A DNA stretch of 61,622 nt. It comes from a virus. Location of the stretch: positions 1 to 61,622 of IMG/VR virus record IMGVR_UViG_3300024339_000018. One strand, given 5' to 3'. Below are positions 24,495 to 31,365 of the stretch, in pieces. Under the pieces are notes generated by a model, which saw only the letters and a list, made by a program, of their open reading frames with translations, ran no database searches and was not told the DNA's origin. Numbering within the stretch: position 1 is the stretch's first letter; every line of letters begins with the position of its first letter. The position numbers and the translations under genes were made by a program.

Positions 24495-24522
24495 TTCATA
24501 AAACAGAGGTGGTTTCCACCTC
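24495..24522. repeat. Triloop hairpin 4 with TTCATAAAACAG box
   Basis: GAGGTGG-TTT-CCACCTC (24506-24522) preceded by TTCATAAAACAG (24495-24506), identical to the box before hairpin 2. Confidence 0.7.
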
Positions 24523-24640
24523 AACGTGACCAGTAAGGACACGTGCTCAAACGAAAGCCGGGAATAGGCGGAGCCCGTGTAACTATGCGCTACGCTTATG
24601 TCACAGGGCCACCGCCTCCCGTTCTTAGATAAAGTGAAGT

Positions 24641-24949
24641 TTACTTTCCATATATCCATTCAATAAATTTACTGTTCTCTTTTAAGAGGGCAAAAAAACA
24701 TTGGGATAGGGCATACACTGCACGATGAGATAGGTTTAGATCTAAAAAATCATCGATGCAGTGGATTGCTTCATGTAATATAACTATTTTTTTGTGATCA
24801 TCCGCAAGGGAGGATTCGACTCTTATCTCTAGTTTTTTAGAATCATACTCCCCCCATGTATTAGGTTCTAAATTATTCTTTTCTTTCGTAGAGCAGACAA
24901 CGATAGGGATATCTACGCCTAAAATTCGTATGCTCTTTATTTTTTTCAT
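24641..24949 (-). CDS. Small zincin-like protein (HEAIH)
   Basis: 102 residues with HEAIH (H59, E60, H63) in ILHEAIHCIDDFLDL. This is the zinc motif of gluzincin/ImmA-IrrE-like small phage proteins. A following helix (HRAVYALSQCFFALLKEN) matches the layout of the protein at 57342-57662, so the two are probably related. It could be a protease or a catalytically idle zinc protein; the substrate is unknown. It overlaps the phosphoesterase gene by 4 bases. Confidence 0.7.
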   Translation of the reverse strand: MKKIKSIRILGVDIPIVVCSTKEKNNLEPNTWGEYDSKKLEIRVESSLADDHKKIVILHEAIHCIDDFLDLNLSHRAVYALSQCFFALLKENSKFIEWIYGK

Positions 24950-25683
24950 ATCGTGCCGTAAATCTTATTCCCCTCAATACGGAACGGATAGGGGGTATTA
25001 ATATGACTCCCTGTATTCATTAATAATAAGGTGCCACCATGCTGCCAGTTACATGTACCTCCTTTATCATATTCTGGATCTAATTCGCAGAGGCAGGGAT
25101 TCTCAACGCCTACCATTGTTTGCCCTGTACCATATCGTTTATAAATAACAGCGGATCTATGTATGTGTCCTATTATGCAGGACTTCATAAAGTGATTCAT
25201 CCAAGCCGTGGCTGTATATCCAGCGTTTCTAGAACAGCGTCCATCCCCATGGTAAAAAATCATACCATTTAAACAAAACTTATCTTTCTCCCACTTTATC
25301 CCCATCTTCTTAAGCTCTAAAACTTTAGGAAGGCGCAAAATGCCTAACTCCCCAAACTCAGGGGCTCGATCCGTTACATACCTGTCCCAGCGATCTTCAT
25401 GATTTCCTTTTGTATAGATGATATCTGTTTTTGGGAACCTATCTCTTACGTCAGCAAGGAAATCTTTTGTCTGCTCTAACTCATCATTTAAACTAGCTCG
25501 GCGGTGTAGCGATTTACCATAGCGACTTACTGCAAGAAAATCTGCTATATCTCCTAACAAGACTAGTTTATCCAGATTAGAATTTTCTAAATACTCTAAA
25601 GCCATCTTGGTTGCTTTTTTATCTTGGAAGGGGACATGGATATCGCTAAGGACACCGACTCTTAATTCTGGTTTTTTTGACAT
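24946..25683 (-). CDS. Calcineurin-like metallophosphoesterase, second type
   Basis: 245 residues. Motifs: VLSDIHVPF (D14, H16), LLGDIADF (D45), TKGNHEDRW (N94, H95) and GHIHRS (near 178). The N-terminal segment KPELRVGVLSDIH and the long ...GTCNWQHGGTLLLMNTG end place it in a different subgroup from the genes at 3609 and 60940. A nuclease or nucleotide phosphodiesterase role is typical for phage members. It is transcribed divergently from the gene at 25729 across a 45-base gap. Confidence 0.9.
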   Translation of the reverse strand: MSKKPELRVGVLSDIHVPFQDKKATKMALEYLENSNLDKLVLLGDIADFLAVSRYGKSLHRRASLNDELEQTKDFLADVRDRFPKTDIIYTKGNHEDRWDRYVTDRAPEFGELGILRLPKVLELKKMGIKWEKDKFCLNGMIFYHGDGRCSRNAGYTATAWMNHFMKSCIIGHIHRSAVIYKRYGTGQTMVGVENPCLCELDPEYDKGGTCNWQHGGTLLLMNTGSHINTPYPFRIEGNKIYGTI

Positions 25684-25715
25684 ATAATTTAGTTATTAAA
25701 AATGTAACTCTTCAA

Positions 25716-25728
25716 GGTATAATATTTT
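25716..25728 (+). promoter_or_regulatory. AGGTATAAT leaderless promoter
   Basis: TATAAT at 25718-25723 preceded by AGG and followed by 5 bases (ATTTT) before the ATG at 25729. Confidence 0.65.
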
Positions 25729-26088
25729 ATGACACATAAAATTGAAACACCGAAAGTGTATGAAGACCCCAATACCGACTTTCTAATGATTGGTTTTAAA
25801 ATTATTAATAACCCAAATGAAGAGAAACGCATGGTCGGCTTAGGCTTACTACGTAACACAAAAGAAACTATGAATCCTCATTATATGAGCTTAGACTCGA
25901 TTAAGCAAGCGCGTCGTTCTACGGTGCGCGCCGCACTAGAATTGAATAGAGCACAGATGCAAATCATTGTGTATCGAGCACAGCAGATTTTAAAACTCTA
26001 TAATGAGTATGAAATATGCTTATTAGACGAGGAAATAGATCCAAATCTAATAGCCATATCCGAGAGCGGCGTAGCTGACTTTAACTAA
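25729..26088 (+). CDS. Hypothetical protein
   Basis: 119 residues, not recognised. A mixed alpha/beta N-terminus is followed by a long Arg/Ala helix (KQARRSTVRAALELNRAQMQ). It stands alone between a leaderless promoter and a terminator at 26120-26158, so it is a one-gene unit. No signal peptide or catalytic motif is visible. Confidence 0.65.
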   Translation: MTHKIETPKVYEDPNTDFLMIGFKIINNPNEEKRMVGLGLLRNTKETMNPHYMSLDSIKQARRSTVRAALELNRAQMQIIVYRAQQILKLYNEYEICLLDEEIDPNLIAISESGVADFN

Positions 26089-26119
26089 AAAATGAAAGCA
26101 TATTTTCGTTATGATATAT

Positions 26120-26158
26120 CCTAACCTATAATATAAATAGGTTAGGACTTTTTATTTT
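26120..26158 (+). terminator. Terminator hairpin with an embedded TATAAT
   Basis: CCTAACCTA (26120-26128) pairs perfectly with TAGGTTAGG (26138-26146) and is followed by ACTTTTTATTTT. The loop edge contains TATAAT (26127-26132), which could serve as a -10 box for the gene starting at 26157. Confidence 0.75.
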
Positions 26159-26546
26159 GTTAAATTCAATTGTATCATTAATTCAGGAAACGGCACCAGA
26201 TGTCCCCTTGTGGGTTTTTGGTTTAGAAGTGCTCGGTTCTGTGATAGTAACAGTCATGGGTTTATGGCAAGTGACGTCACGGACTGTAAACAAAGCTATT
26301 AGAGAATGTCAGCAGGCTAATAAAGCTACTATAGACAAGTTAACAGAAATAATAGAAGAACTAAGCATTACAGCTAAACGACAAGAGAGGCTTCTTGAGC
26401 AAATTAAAGAAAGAGAAGATCGTGTTGAAGTAGGGGTAAACAGAATTGTAGGAAGTCGTCCGTGTGCTTTTAATGATATATCCGCAGCGAAAGCTTTAAC
26501 GGATACAATAGCTGAGGATGTTGTATCCAAAATAGACAAAAAATGA
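26157..26546 (+). CDS. Single-pass membrane protein with coiled coil
   Basis: 129 residues from TTG 26157, with AGGTTAGGA about 10 bases upstream as a possible ribosome site. One hydrophobic segment (VPLWVFGLEVLGSVIVTVMGLW, split near residues 17-38) is followed by a long charged coiled coil (~45-95). The size and layout suit a phage lysis or spanin-type protein, but no family is recognised. It heads a run of four short membrane-protein frames and overlaps the next by 4 bases. Confidence 0.6.
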   Translation: MLNSIVSLIQETAPDVPLWVFGLEVLGSVIVTVMGLWQVTSRTVNKAIRECQQANKATIDKLTEIIEELSITAKRQERLLEQIKEREDRVEVGVNRIVGSRPCAFNDISAAKALTDTIAEDVVSKIDKK

Positions 26547-26962
26547 AAAACTTCCTACTTATAACTATATTAGCGTTCACTTCATGTTCCACGCTGCTGA
26601 GAACTGGTGGAGCGCTCGTTGGAGGAGGTGCAGGCGCTCTTGCGGGTCCTCCTGGAATAGCTGTTGGGGTTGGGGCGGGGATAGCGGCGGTTGACCTCTA
26701 TCTTCAGGAGGATGAGATACAAGAGAAGGAAGAGCAAATAAAAGCCTTGACTATGGGTGATATCCATTCGGTAGTGAATACTGCTGAGAAAGGGATCATA
26801 GGACAGATTTATGATTTAGGTATCTTGGTAATAATAGGCATATCCCTATTCTTCTTGGGTTCTTTCCTATACACGCTTAAACGCCGAAATAAAGGCGAAG
26901 CCTTCTATTCAAGGATTAAAAAGTTAGAAGCTTACATAGATGGAAGCCTAAAAAAGCTTTAA
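26543..26962 (+). CDS. Lipoprotein-like protein with glycine zipper and C-terminal membrane segment
   Basis: 139 residues. The signal sequence MKNFLLITILAFTSCS ends with a lipobox-like FTSC at Cys15. A glycine-zipper region (GGALVGGGAGALAGPPG, residues ~21-50), an acidic helix and a second hydrophobic segment (LGILVIIGISLFFLGSFLY, ~92-110) follow. Glycine-zipper lipoproteins are often outer-membrane associated, which would suggest a Gram-negative-type host, but this is weak evidence. A lysis role is possible from the neighbours. Confidence 0.6.
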   Translation: MKNFLLITILAFTSCSTLLRTGGALVGGGAGALAGPPGIAVGVGAGIAAVDLYLQEDEIQEKEEQIKALTMGDIHSVVNTAEKGIIGQIYDLGILVIIGISLFFLGSFLYTLKRRNKGEAFYSRIKKLEAYIDGSLKKL

Positions 26963-26970
26963 TTCTTTTT

Positions 26971-27002
26971 TTGACTCTATAGGGAGCATGTATAATGTAC
27001 CC
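26971..27002 (+). promoter_or_regulatory. Promoter, leaderless start for the 40-residue gene
   Basis: TATAAT at 26991-26996 ends 6 bases before the ATG at 27003. TTGACT at 26971-26976 is a possible -35 box, but the spacing of 14 is short. Confidence 0.55.
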
Positions 27003-27125
27003 ATGTCAACTTTCAAAAATACTGTAAAAGATCTAGGTGTTAAAAACGCCCCCTTCATTACTGGACTTGTTTTAGGATATGTCCTAGGTGTAGTTTTCGG
27101 ACTCCCTTTCTTTGGCTCGTTATAA
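27003..27125 (+). CDS. 40-residue membrane peptide
   Basis: ATG 27003 to TAA 27125. A short polar N-terminus (MSTFKNTVKDLGVKN) leads into one hydrophobic, Gly-rich segment (FITGLVLGYVLGVVFGLPFF). The dedicated leaderless promoter supports it as a gene. Small single-span peptides beside other membrane proteins in phages are often holin accessories; here that is a guess. Confidence 0.55.
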   Translation: MSTFKNTVKDLGVKNAPFITGLVLGYVLGVVFGLPFFGSL

Positions 27126-27131
27126 AATGTT

Positions 27132-27245
27132 TTGAGTAAAATACTCTTAAAATTATATGATAAAATAGACGGCTGGGTCACTAATAATGGTGACCTGGCT
27201 TGTGTCCTTTTAATAACGTTATATATGGTAGTCCTGAATGCTTAA
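27132..27245 (+). CDS. 37-residue membrane peptide (TTG start)
   Basis: The frame from TTG 27132 to TAA 27245 gives a basic/amphipathic start (SKILLKLYDKIDGW) and a C-terminal hydrophobic segment (LACVLLITLYMVVLNA). It follows the 40-residue gene by 6 bases. No ATG is available in frame; the only start is TTG. Plausible last gene of the small membrane-protein cluster. Confidence 0.4.
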   Translation: MSKILLKLYDKIDGWVTNNGDLACVLLITLYMVVLNA

Positions 27246-27248
27246 CTC

Positions 27249-27263
27249 TGTTATACTTAATGG
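27249..27263 (+). promoter_or_regulatory. Extended -10 leaderless promoter
   Basis: TGTTATACT with TATACT at 27252-27257, then 6 bases (TAATGG) before the ATG at 27264. The box is identical to the one at 5703-5711. Confidence 0.65.
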
Positions 27264-27944
27264 ATGCATTCAAGCGCCTTCTTAACTGAATTAAATTTAT
27301 CTGCGGATCCATGGTCACCCTCTAATGATAGTGTGACTACTATGTATACTCTAATGGAGCTTAGCTCTCCTAAGTCTATTTTATTCTTAGGAGCGTCTAA
27401 TGCTTCCATTATAGGATCAATGTATGCTTACCAGAACTATGCCAAAGTTCATATTGTAGAAGAACATGAAGCTATTCTACAACATGTTCAAAAAAAAGCT
27501 GGAGTATACAAGGAGGGAGTCACCACTGAGATCGTCTCCACGATAGAAGAAAAGGTGCAGTTAGAGGCTAAGTTCAAACAACCCTTACATGCTGATCTTG
27601 ATGTTGCTGAGGAATACCGCAATAAACATGACATGCTCTTATCTAAACCCTGGGAGGGGGAGCGTGTTACCTCGCGCTATAAAAAGGTAACAGGTAAGTA
27701 TGATTTTGTCGTAGTTGATGGACCGCGTAAAAGTGGACTTGGTAGAGCCCTCCCTTTAATGGAAGACATCTTGGAGGAAAAATGCTTAATACTATGGATG
27801 AACGGGATGCACGATCTAGTTATAGAAGCTATAAAGTACTTTGATCATGACGCTAGGTACTATGATAATTCTCTATCTAGCTTCCATCTAGATACAAGAG
27901 ATGGACTAGTGATTACACGAATTCTTGATGAGGAGATTATTTAA
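27264..27944 (+). CDS. Putative class I SAM-dependent methyltransferase-like protein
   Basis: 226 residues. SPKSILFLGASNASIIGSMYA followed by KVHIVEEHEAI resembles motifs I and II of Rossmann-fold methyltransferases (GxxxG, then an acidic residue at the strand end). YDFVVVDGPRKSGLGRALPL resembles the motif IV/V region of the sugar or small-molecule O-methyltransferases. It directly precedes a second methyltransferase gene with no gap and lies in a glycosylation gene cluster, so modification of a glycan is plausible. Confidence 0.6.
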   Translation: MHSSAFLTELNLSADPWSPSNDSVTTMYTLMELSSPKSILFLGASNASIIGSMYAYQNYAKVHIVEEHEAILQHVQKKAGVYKEGVTTEIVSTIEEKVQLEAKFKQPLHADLDVAEEYRNKHDMLLSKPWEGERVTSRYKKVTGKYDFVVVDGPRKSGLGRALPLMEDILEEKCLILWMNGMHDLVIEAIKYFDHDARYYDNSLSSFHLDTRDGLVITRILDEEII

Positions 27945-28497
27945 ATGAAATGGTACGAAGAAGAAGCAGACAAGTACGATAAAGTATGGGATAGAGGGTA
28001 CGCTGGAACTCCTTCCAACTCTTTAGATGTATTTAATCTAGATAGAAATTTAAAGGTATTAGATATAGGCTGTGGCTGCGGTGAGTTTTCACATCGGTTT
28101 ACTGACTACACCGGTATTGATATTTCTAAAAGCGCTATAGAACTAGCTAAGAGAAGAAGGAAAGACGCGACCTTCCATATAGGAGGCTTTCATTCTTTAA
28201 ATTTATTTAAAGACGATAAGTTTGAATTAGTGATATCAGTAGATGTACTAGAGCATCTTCCTCCAGAAGTAGTAGAAGAATGTCTATTAAACACCTCTAA
28301 ACTATCGTCTAAGCTATTCTCTTTTTAACATTAGTACGAGACCTTCTGGTATATTAGATCTAGAAGGAGGAAACCTACACCTTACAGTATGGCAACCAAA
28401 GGAATGGAAAACCATCTTGTCTAAATACTTTCATATAATCAAAGAAGTAATAGGTCATGACACGTACAAGGTACTACTTAGTAATATAGATAGATAG
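27945..28497 (+). pseudogene. Class I methyltransferase, reading frame shifted at a T5 run
   Basis: The first 127 codons (to TAA at 28326-28328) give motif I KVLDIGCGCGEF (D40) and VISVDVLEHLPP, a clear class I methyltransferase. Just before the stop, codons TCT TTT TAA cover a run of five T. With one T fewer the frame continues as FNISTRPSGILDLEGG...NLHLTVWQPKEW...HDTYKVLLSNIDR to TAG at 28497, which is the expected C-terminal half. Hence it may be a true frameshift mutation, a sequencing error, or slippage on the T run. A GAGGAG site lies ahead of the ATG. The restored end overlaps the convergent gene by 24 bases. Confidence 0.8.
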
Positions 28498-29598
28498 TAC
28501 AGGATCCATACTTAAGTTAAAAGATTCTTCTGTATGTTCTACTGGACTGCCCCCATGAGGATCAATTGAACTCCACATGTAAATCTTATCATCCGTTAAA
28601 TCTCTAGCGAGCTGTATCAACCCATTTGGAGTATACTCTCTAATATGAAATTTATTGGAACATCTAGATACGTTATAATTAGGTGTAGTAAGAACAACTC
28701 CATCTTTACTTAGATTATATAGAGACTCTAGAAATTTAGTATCCTCATAAACATGCTCGATCACATCAAAGCATGTTACGACATCAAACACTTCTTCTAT
28801 CTTTTCAATTGAACAAGCAAAATCAACATCTAACCCTGGCCCTATATCCTGTAGCATTACTTGATTACCACCAGTCTCCAACCTCTTTTTAGAAAGCCCT
28901 AGCCCAGCCCCAACATCTAAAATAGATTTAGATTTGAAATAGGATCCAAAAAAGGATTGCCACCCTTGTTGATAGTCCTCTCTTCCCTGCTCTCCAGAGA
29001 TCTCTCCTAGATCCATAAAATTAGGATTATCTCCACACATTTGTAATATTAAACTTTCTTCCTGAATAGAAGAGTGAGTTATATGAGAAGTGTCCTCTGC
29101 AGAGTAATAATGAAGATTACTATTCTTAAAGAAGTCAAACCCAAATAGGTTATCTTTATCAATCGTACCTATTACTTTGTATAGCCAAAAAAGAAAAGAA
29201 CATCCACTGCTAGGCTTGTCTACGTAAGTCAATAATTCTTTGTAAATACCCATAGGCATATACAATACGTCAGAATCTTCATCGACTAGTTTAAAGTTCG
29301 AATCTGCGAAATGAGGTTGAATCTCTAAAAGTTCAGGATCATCTAATGGAAATGGACATATAACAGAAAACTTACCAAGAGGATGAATGATATATGACCA
29401 CATTGAGGTAACCCAAACAGATGTTTTTTTTCCTGAATATTTCTCAAATTTCCCTATATAAAAATTATTGAAACGAAAAACTAAGTCAGCTGAGTCAATC
29501 AAATACCCTAGCTCATTAACTAAGACACTAGGACCATTCCCTACTATAGCTACTGTCTTACCTTCTACTAATTCTTTTAAACTGTTAGTTGTAATCAT
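28474..29598 (-). CDS. Glycosyltransferase-29-like / methyltransferase fusion
   Basis: 374 residues with two domains. The N-terminal ~200 begin KTVAIVGNGPSVLVNELG...ADLVFRFNNF, matching the VGNGPS...D.V.RFN motif of GT29 (sialyltransferase-like) proteins; PSSGCSFLFWLY fits a second motif. From about 228 a class I methyltransferase follows: ILDVGAGLGLSKKRLE, VTCFDVIEHVYEDTKFL and GVVLTTPNYNVSRC. The fusion suggests transfer of a sugar and methylation of a glycan by one protein. The start overlaps the GT2 gene by 14 bases. Confidence 0.8.
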   Translation of the reverse strand: MITTNSLKELVEGKTVAIVGNGPSVLVNELGYLIDSADLVFRFNNFYIGKFEKYSGKKTSVWVTSMWSYIIHPLGKFSVICPFPLDDPELLEIQPHFADSNFKLVDEDSDVLYMPMGIYKELLTYVDKPSSGCSFLFWLYKVIGTIDKDNLFGFDFFKNSNLHYYSAEDTSHITHSSIQEESLILQMCGDNPNFMDLGEISGEQGREDYQQGWQSFFGSYFKSKSILDVGAGLGLSKKRLETGGNQVMLQDIGPGLDVDFACSIEKIEEVFDVVTCFDVIEHVYEDTKFLESLYNLSKDGVVLTTPNYNVSRCSNKFHIREYTPNGLIQLARDLTDDKIYMWSSIDPHGGSPVEHTEESFNLSMDPVLSIYITK

Positions 29599-30271
29599 TA
29601 ATATCCATCCATTCTTTAGGAAACTCTCTTCTTATATCTCCTGGCCCAAATCCAGGAGAATTTTCAGGTATACTTAATGCGTAATCTGAAATTATAACAT
29701 TATGCCCCCAGCAATTCCACTTCTTGCATCCAGGGAAAAAGTGCTCCTGTTTCTCAGGCGTTAGAGCTTTTAAGTGTGTTATTAAACCTATATCTACAGC
29801 GTAATGCAGGATGGCGCCTCGTTGCCTACACCTATGAAGATAGTCATCGTCTTCATAACCCCATCCTACTAGCTCTTCGTTAAAACTTAAATGAGAGAAG
29901 AGCGCTTTAGGCACAACCATATTACCTGTATGCGCCCCTGTAGTATAGGAGCCTATTCTGGGAAACAGGATACGCTCATCTAAATAAGGCTTGATACCCT
30001 CACCTACTTCTGGTGATATAAGAATATCAGCATCTGCAAACCAAATGTAATTCATCTCCTTTAACACCTCGGCTCCTAGGTTGTTGGCAAGAGATCTAGA
30101 ATACACATCACTAGTCTGGTGAAAGACGTAGTAATCCTCTTTAGCTTCTTTATAGCGCTGTATGTTATTTTGCTCTACTACGCAGACAATAAAACCTGCT
30201 TCCTTAAATGCGGAGACGCATTTATAGATAGAAGCTCTATTGCGTACGCCTATTACTATACCTACGTGCAT
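29585..30271 (-). CDS. Glycosyltransferase family 2-like (GT-A) enzyme
   Basis: 228 residues. An N-terminal GIVIGVRNRASIYKCVSAF and a DxD-type metal site YIWFADADILISPE (near 97-101) are followed by the acceptor-side motif LVGWGYEDDDYLHRC, typical of GT-A enzymes related to beta-4-galactosyltransferases. It probably modifies the virion or the cell envelope. It begins from a leaderless promoter and overlaps the downstream fusion gene, forming a two-gene sugar-modification unit. Confidence 0.85.
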   Translation of the reverse strand: MHVGIVIGVRNRASIYKCVSAFKEAGFIVCVVEQNNIQRYKEAKEDYYVFHQTSDVYSRSLANNLGAEVLKEMNYIWFADADILISPEVGEGIKPYLDERILFPRIGSYTTGAHTGNMVVPKALFSHLSFNEELVGWGYEDDDYLHRCRQRGAILHYAVDIGLITHLKALTPEKQEHFFPGCKKWNCWGHNVIISDYALSIPENSPGFGPGDIRREFPKEWMDINDYN

Positions 30272-30285
30272 TTAATAAGTATAAG
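30272..30285 (-). promoter_or_regulatory. Leaderless promoter of the GT2 gene
   Basis: Minus-strand TATACT (30283-30278) ends 6 bases (TATTAA) before the ATG at 30271. Confidence 0.6.
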
Positions 30286-30371
30286 AACCACTGCGTGAAA
30301 TACAAGCAAAAAGAGGGTATTAAACTATACAACCTTTATGGGATGCTACTTTTTATTGCGTCCTAATTTAG

Positions 30372-30384
30372 AATAAATTTTAAA
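30372..30384 (+). promoter_or_regulatory. Possible leaderless promoter
   Basis: AATAAA at 30372-30377 is a weak -10 box, 7 bases before the ATG at 30385. Included because the spacing matches the other leaderless genes. Confidence 0.4.
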
Positions 30385-30720
30385 ATGCAAATAAGTGATA
30401 AAACTTTTTACTCTATAGTAGACTTCGCTGAGAGAAGTGTACGAAATCAAACAGCTCCGTCTAGGGAAGGGGTCTGGGGGATACTAACACGTCTTATAGG
30501 AGCATGGGGATTATATATCCCTATCCTAGAAAGAATCTTAGTAGCGCCTGTGGGTACCTTGGAAGAAGAGGCTTGGGTGTACTATCATGAGGTGGGACAC
30601 TGGGCGCTAGTTAGGAAGGGTATTTTCTGTGAAGATGAAAAGGAGGAAGAACAAATCTGTAATGATATTGCCTTCATTCTTATGAATAGAATAGCTGACG
30701 AAACTTACAAACTAGTTTAA
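30385..30720 (+). CDS. Zincin-like protein (HEVGH)
   Basis: 111 residues. HEVGHWALVRKG carries the HExxH zinc motif (residues ~73-77) with a downstream EEEQICNDIAF that may provide the third ligand (Glu), as in ImmA/IrrE-type metalloproteases. It lies alone on the plus strand between two minus-strand genes and meets the tail gene tail-to-tail with a 4-base overlap. Function unknown. Confidence 0.65.
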   Translation: MQISDKTFYSIVDFAERSVRNQTAPSREGVWGILTRLIGAWGLYIPILERILVAPVGTLEEEAWVYYHEVGHWALVRKGIFCEDEKEEEQICNDIAFILMNRIADETYKLV

Positions 30721-31157
30721 CGCCTACCTTTACTTTCTGCTTTACCAAAATACTGCTTATAAACAGTTATTGAAATAGTTACAGAAGAATCGAATGGTTC
30801 AGTAATACCATCATGTCTAAACCTGATATATTTAGCATTATAGTCGCTATATCCTAGCGTAGGGAACTCCGCGCTTGAAAAAGCTGGATGCTGAATAGCG
30901 CCCCCTTCTGGCGCTTCGGACCACAAAATACCATCCATTGAAAACTGTACAGCTAGCACAGCATCTTCAGTCCATGCAATGAAATCTCCAGCGGCATCAA
31001 TAGCTGAAGGCAAGAAAACCAGACGATCACATTCCCCCACATGTAAAGCAGGTGTTACATTAGCAGAGAGAGAAGATGCTAAATCTGTTACTGCACTGTA
31101 GGTAAGAGTACTATAATCGCCAAGGTTATTATATTCAGTTGTCCATGTAGCTGTCAT
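30717..31157 (-). CDS. Small tail/virion protein
   Basis: 146 residues, Ala/Ser/Thr-rich and predicted beta throughout (ATWTTEYNNLGDYSTLTYSAV, AVLAVQFSMDGILWSEAPEGG, KYIRFRHDG). The pattern resembles small phage tail or receptor-binding accessory proteins with a jelly-roll fold. It stands apart from the main tail cluster and has its own leaderless promoter. Virion role inferred from composition. Confidence 0.55.
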   Translation of the reverse strand: MTATWTTEYNNLGDYSTLTYSAVTDLASSLSANVTPALHVGECDRLVFLPSAIDAAGDFIAWTEDAVLAVQFSMDGILWSEAPEGGAIQHPAFSSAEFPTLGYSDYNAKYIRFRHDGITEPFDSSVTISITVYKQYFGKAESKGRR

Positions 31158-31169
31158 AAACTAATTGTA
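31158..31169 (-). promoter_or_regulatory. Leaderless promoter of the small tail gene
   Basis: Minus-strand TACAAT (31169-31164) ends 6 bases (TAGTTT) before the ATG at 31157. Confidence 0.55.
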
Positions 31170-31191
31170 ACTAAATTTCCAAAATAAACTA

Positions 31192-31365
31192 ATGCGTACT
31201 CAAAATTTTATACGTCCACTCACAAGAGGTGTCATATACCTCGTTCAAAATAAAGAACAGATAAAAAAACTTAATAAAAAGACCCTAAGATGGCTCACTA
31301 AAGTTATAATATGTCAGCGCTCTTATGCAGACAATAAAAATAACTACAAAAAGACCAAAGGGTAA
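31192..31365 (+). CDS. Possible 57-residue basic protein overlapping the resolvase start
   Basis: ATG 31192 to TAA 31365. The peptide (MRTQNFIRPLTRG..., then KKLNKKTLRWLTKVIICQ) is strongly basic and fills an otherwise empty 167-base gap. AATAAA lies 4 bases before the ATG as a weak leaderless signal. It overlaps the resolvase gene by 41 bases, and a TATAAT at 31307 inside it serves that gene, so it may not be translated. Confidence 0.3.
   Translation: MRTQNFIRPLTRGVIYLVQNKEQIKKLNKKTLRWLTKVIICQRSYADNKNNYKKTKG
31306..31324 (+). promoter_or_regulatory. -10 box ahead of the resolvase gene
   Basis: TTATAATATG places TATAAT at about 31307-31312, leaving about 12 bases to the ATG at 31325 and so a leader of only 5-6 bases. 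Confidence 0.5.

Larger units (their letters stand above)
23874..24640. other. Gene-free, hairpin-rich region upstream of the RNA polymerase gene
   Basis: 767 bases with no convincing gene. The two minus-strand frames here (23928-24173 and 24438-24659) look spurious. The region holds at least eight inverted repeats: four 7-bp stems with 3-base loops and a shared GG-loop-CC apex, a 25-bp perfect GC-rich inverted repeat, a stem at 24415-24458 and a complex fold at about 24558-24626. It also has a plus-strand AGGTATAAA box at 23948-23956. It lies in the leader of the polymerase gene if read from the minus strand. Candidates are a structured RNA, a regulatory leader, a replication origin, or a set of hairpin promoters. 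Confidence 0.7.

Noticed and set aside
24438-24659. 73-codon minus-strand frame
   Set aside because: Spans several inverted repeats; composition unlike neighbours and overlaps the stop end of the zincin gene.
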